From Actinotalea endophytica (GTDB taxonomy: Bacteria; Actinomycetota; Actinomycetes; Actinomycetales; Cellulomonadaceae), in the NCBI RefSeq assembly GCF_025717005.1, contig NZ_JAOVZU010000006.1, positions 140,925 to 204,924 on the forward strand: a stretch of 64,000 nucleotides of DNA, written 5' to 3'. The notes below the pieces were generated by a model that was not told the DNA's origin, did no database searches, and worked only from the letters and a program-made list of their open reading frames with translations. Positions within the stretch are counted from its first letter, which is position 1; every line of letters starts with the position of its first letter. The translations under genes were made by a program, and so were the position numbers. This document shows positions 62,747-64,000 of this stretch, in pieces.

Positions 62747-63760
62747 TCAGCTCTCGCGGATCTCGGCGATGGTGACGGGGCGGTGCTCGCGCATCGAGAT
62801 GCCGCACGCCTCGGCGACGTACAGCGCCTCGAGCGCCTCGGCCGGCGTGCACGGGCTCGGGGCCCGACCGGCCGCGACGTCCACGAACGTGGCGAGCTCG
62901 GCCCGGTACGCGGCCTCGAAGCGCTGGTGGTAGGTCTGGTAGGGCTCGGCCGGGGTCCAGGACAGGGCGGCCGGGTCCTCGGCGGTGACCAGCGGCGCGC
63001 GGTCGTCGAGCCCCACGAACCGGGAGTCGGCCGACCCGTGCAGCTCGAGGCGGACGTCGTGACCCGAGCCGTGGTAGCGCGTCGCGGAGACCAGCGCGGT
63101 CATCTCGTCGTCGTAGGTGATCAGCGCGTTGCAGGTGTCCACGTCGCCGCCGTCGCGGAAGAAGTCCGCGCCCATGTTCGAGCCGGTGCCCCAGACCGAG
63201 ACGGCCTGCCGCCCGGTGAGCCATGCGATCGCATCGACGTCGTGGATCGAGCAGTCCTTGAACAGCCCGCCCGAGGTCGGGATGTAGGCCGCGGGCGGGG
63301 GAGACACGTCGTACGTGGTCGCGTGCACGGTGTGCACGAACCCCAGCGACCCGCTCCGGTACGCGTCCCGTGCGGCGAGGTAGCCGGCGTCGAACCGGCG
63401 CTGGAAGCCGATCTGCACGGGCACGTCGGGGCGGGCGGCGGCGTGCTCGACGACCGCGCGCGTCGTGGGCACGTCGAGCGCGATCGGCTTCTCGGTGAAC
63501 ACCGCGACACCCGCGTCGAGCGCGCGGTGCAGCAGCGGAGCGTGGGCGGACGTGTTCGCAGTGATCACCACGCCGTCGACGCCCGCGCCGAACGCGTCGT
63601 CGGCCGAGACGTGAGTGGCCTTCGGGCTGATGGCGGCGAGGGCCGCCGCGCGGTCGGGGTCGCCGTCGGCCACCAGGAGCTCGGTCACGGCGTCGAGCGC
63701 GACCAGGCGGCGCGCGTGGGCCGCGCCGATCTGGCCGGCGCCGACGAGGGCGATGCGCAT
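62747..63760 (-). CDS. Gfo/Idh/MocA-family oxidoreductase (inositol 2-dehydrogenase-like)
   Basis: This 337-residue protein is nearest the IolG type, which oxidises myo-inositol to scyllo-inosose. Marks are RIALVGAGQIGAAHARRL, the catalytic-Lys motif TEKPIALD, VQIGFQRRFDAGYLAARD and GGLFKDCSIHDVDAIAWLTG with the Asp-x3-His-type pair (CSIHDVD). GAGGAGGA precedes the ATG, 20 bases after the stop of the partial gene at the window edge. Which of the three tandem dehydrogenases handles which isomer cannot be read from sequence. Confidence 0.9.
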   Translation of the reverse strand: MRIALVGAGQIGAAHARRLVALDAVTELLVADGDPDRAAALAAISPKATHVSADDAFGAGVDGVVITANTSAHAPLLHRALDAGVAVFTEKPIALDVPTTRAVVEHAAARPDVPVQIGFQRRFDAGYLAARDAYRSGSLGFVHTVHATTYDVSPPPAAYIPTSGGLFKDCSIHDVDAIAWLTGRQAVSVWGTGSNMGADFFRDGGDVDTCNALITYDDEMTALVSATRYHGSGHDVRLELHGSADSRFVGLDDRAPLVTAEDPAALSWTPAEPYQTYHQRFEAAYRAELATFVDVAAGRAPSPCTPAEALEALYVAEACGISMREHRPVTIAEIRES

Positions 63761-63780
63761 GGGTCCTCCTCGCGGACGGG

Positions 63781-64000
63781 TCAGTGCTCGATGCGGACCG
63801 GTCGCCCGGTGCGCAGGGACTCGGTGGCGGCCTCGGCGACGCGCTGCGCGATCAGCCCGTCCTCGAGCGACGGCTCGGGTGCGACGCCCGCGTCGAGGGC
63901 CGACACGAACGCGTCGAGCGCCGCGGGGTACGTCGCGGCCATCCGTTCGAACCAGCCGGTGTCGATGCCGGTGCTCGTCACGGTGCCGGTCGTGTACCGG
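63781..64000 (-). CDS. Gfo/Idh/MocA-family oxidoreductase, C-terminal part (runs off window)
   Basis: The last 72 codons of a gene that begins beyond the right edge are present. The frame stays open to base 64000 and ends AVEAATESLRTGRPVRIEH-like (TESLRTGRPVRIEH), with FVSALDAGVAPEPSLEDGLIAQ before it. This is the usual C-terminus of Gfo/Idh/MocA dehydrogenases. The GTG at 63981 is not taken as start because the open frame and family pattern continue upstream. It would be the first of three tandem dehydrogenase genes. Confidence 0.72.
   Translation of the reverse strand, partial: RYTTGTVTSTGIDTGWFERMAATYPAALDAFVSALDAGVAPEPSLEDGLIAQRVAEAATESLRTGRPVRIEH

Noticed and set aside
1-64000. CRISPR array, rRNA, tRNA, phage or transposase genes
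   Set aside because: I looked for spaced direct repeats, T-arm patterns, and integrase or transposase motifs and saw none; a covariance-model search for tRNAs would be decisive and was not possible.

Overview
The window is a chromosomal segment from a very GC-rich actinobacterium. Most codons end in G or C, GTG starts are common, neighbouring genes often share stop and start bases, mycothiol-type and Lsr2 genes are present, and several genes have leaderless TANNNT promoters. Gene content (xylan and xylo-oligosaccharide use, xylose and inositol catabolism) fits a plant-polymer degrader of the Cellulomonas type; that genus is inference. I saw no rRNA, tRNA, CRISPR array, phage or insertion sequence.

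Region 1 (1-8630) reads mostly leftwards. It holds a cut-off lipoprotein, an alpha/beta hydrolase, an MDR oxidoreductase, a mycothiol-dependent-isomerase-like protein and the methionine pair metX-metY. A rightward NlpC/P60 cell-wall hydrolase, two small proteins and inorganic pyrophosphatase follow.

Region 2 (8767-24894) is a long rightward housekeeping block. The first part is an S13 D-Ala-D-Ala carboxypeptidase, a Zn-protease-like protein, tilS, hpt, ftsH and folE. The second part is folP, a folB-folK fusion, DUF3180, two PH-domain membrane proteins, a DUF2520 dehydrogenase, panC, panD and nadB, almost all joined by 1-8 bp overlaps.

Region 3 (25032-28215, leftwards) sits between nadB and nadC. 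It is a reactive-sulfur module: a rhodanese, a CsoR-family regulator that lacks the copper-binding His and so looks like a CstR persulfide sensor, a SAM methyltransferase and a CoA-disulfide-reductase/rhodanese fusion. Two ATACC-N6-GGTAT operators control its two transcription units. nadC, lysS, a 59-residue membrane protein and lsr2 follow.

Region 4 (31428-48562) is a carbohydrate island. It has a CE7 esterase and LacI regulator divergent from a CUT1 ABC transporter without ATPase and a GH3 glycosidase, then xylB-xylA divergent from a ROK regulator, a ChvE/Mms-type sugar ABC transporter and a lactonase.

Region 5 (48702-64000) is an inositol regulon. It has a transaldolase-family enzyme, a GntR regulator, iolC, a Cgl0159-type aldolase-fold protein, iolB, iolD, mmsA (iolA), a ribose-type ABC transporter and three Gfo/Idh/MocA dehydrogenases, the last cut by the window end. 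Related TGTC-NN-(G/T)ACA operators lie before the transaldolase, iolC and transporter genes.
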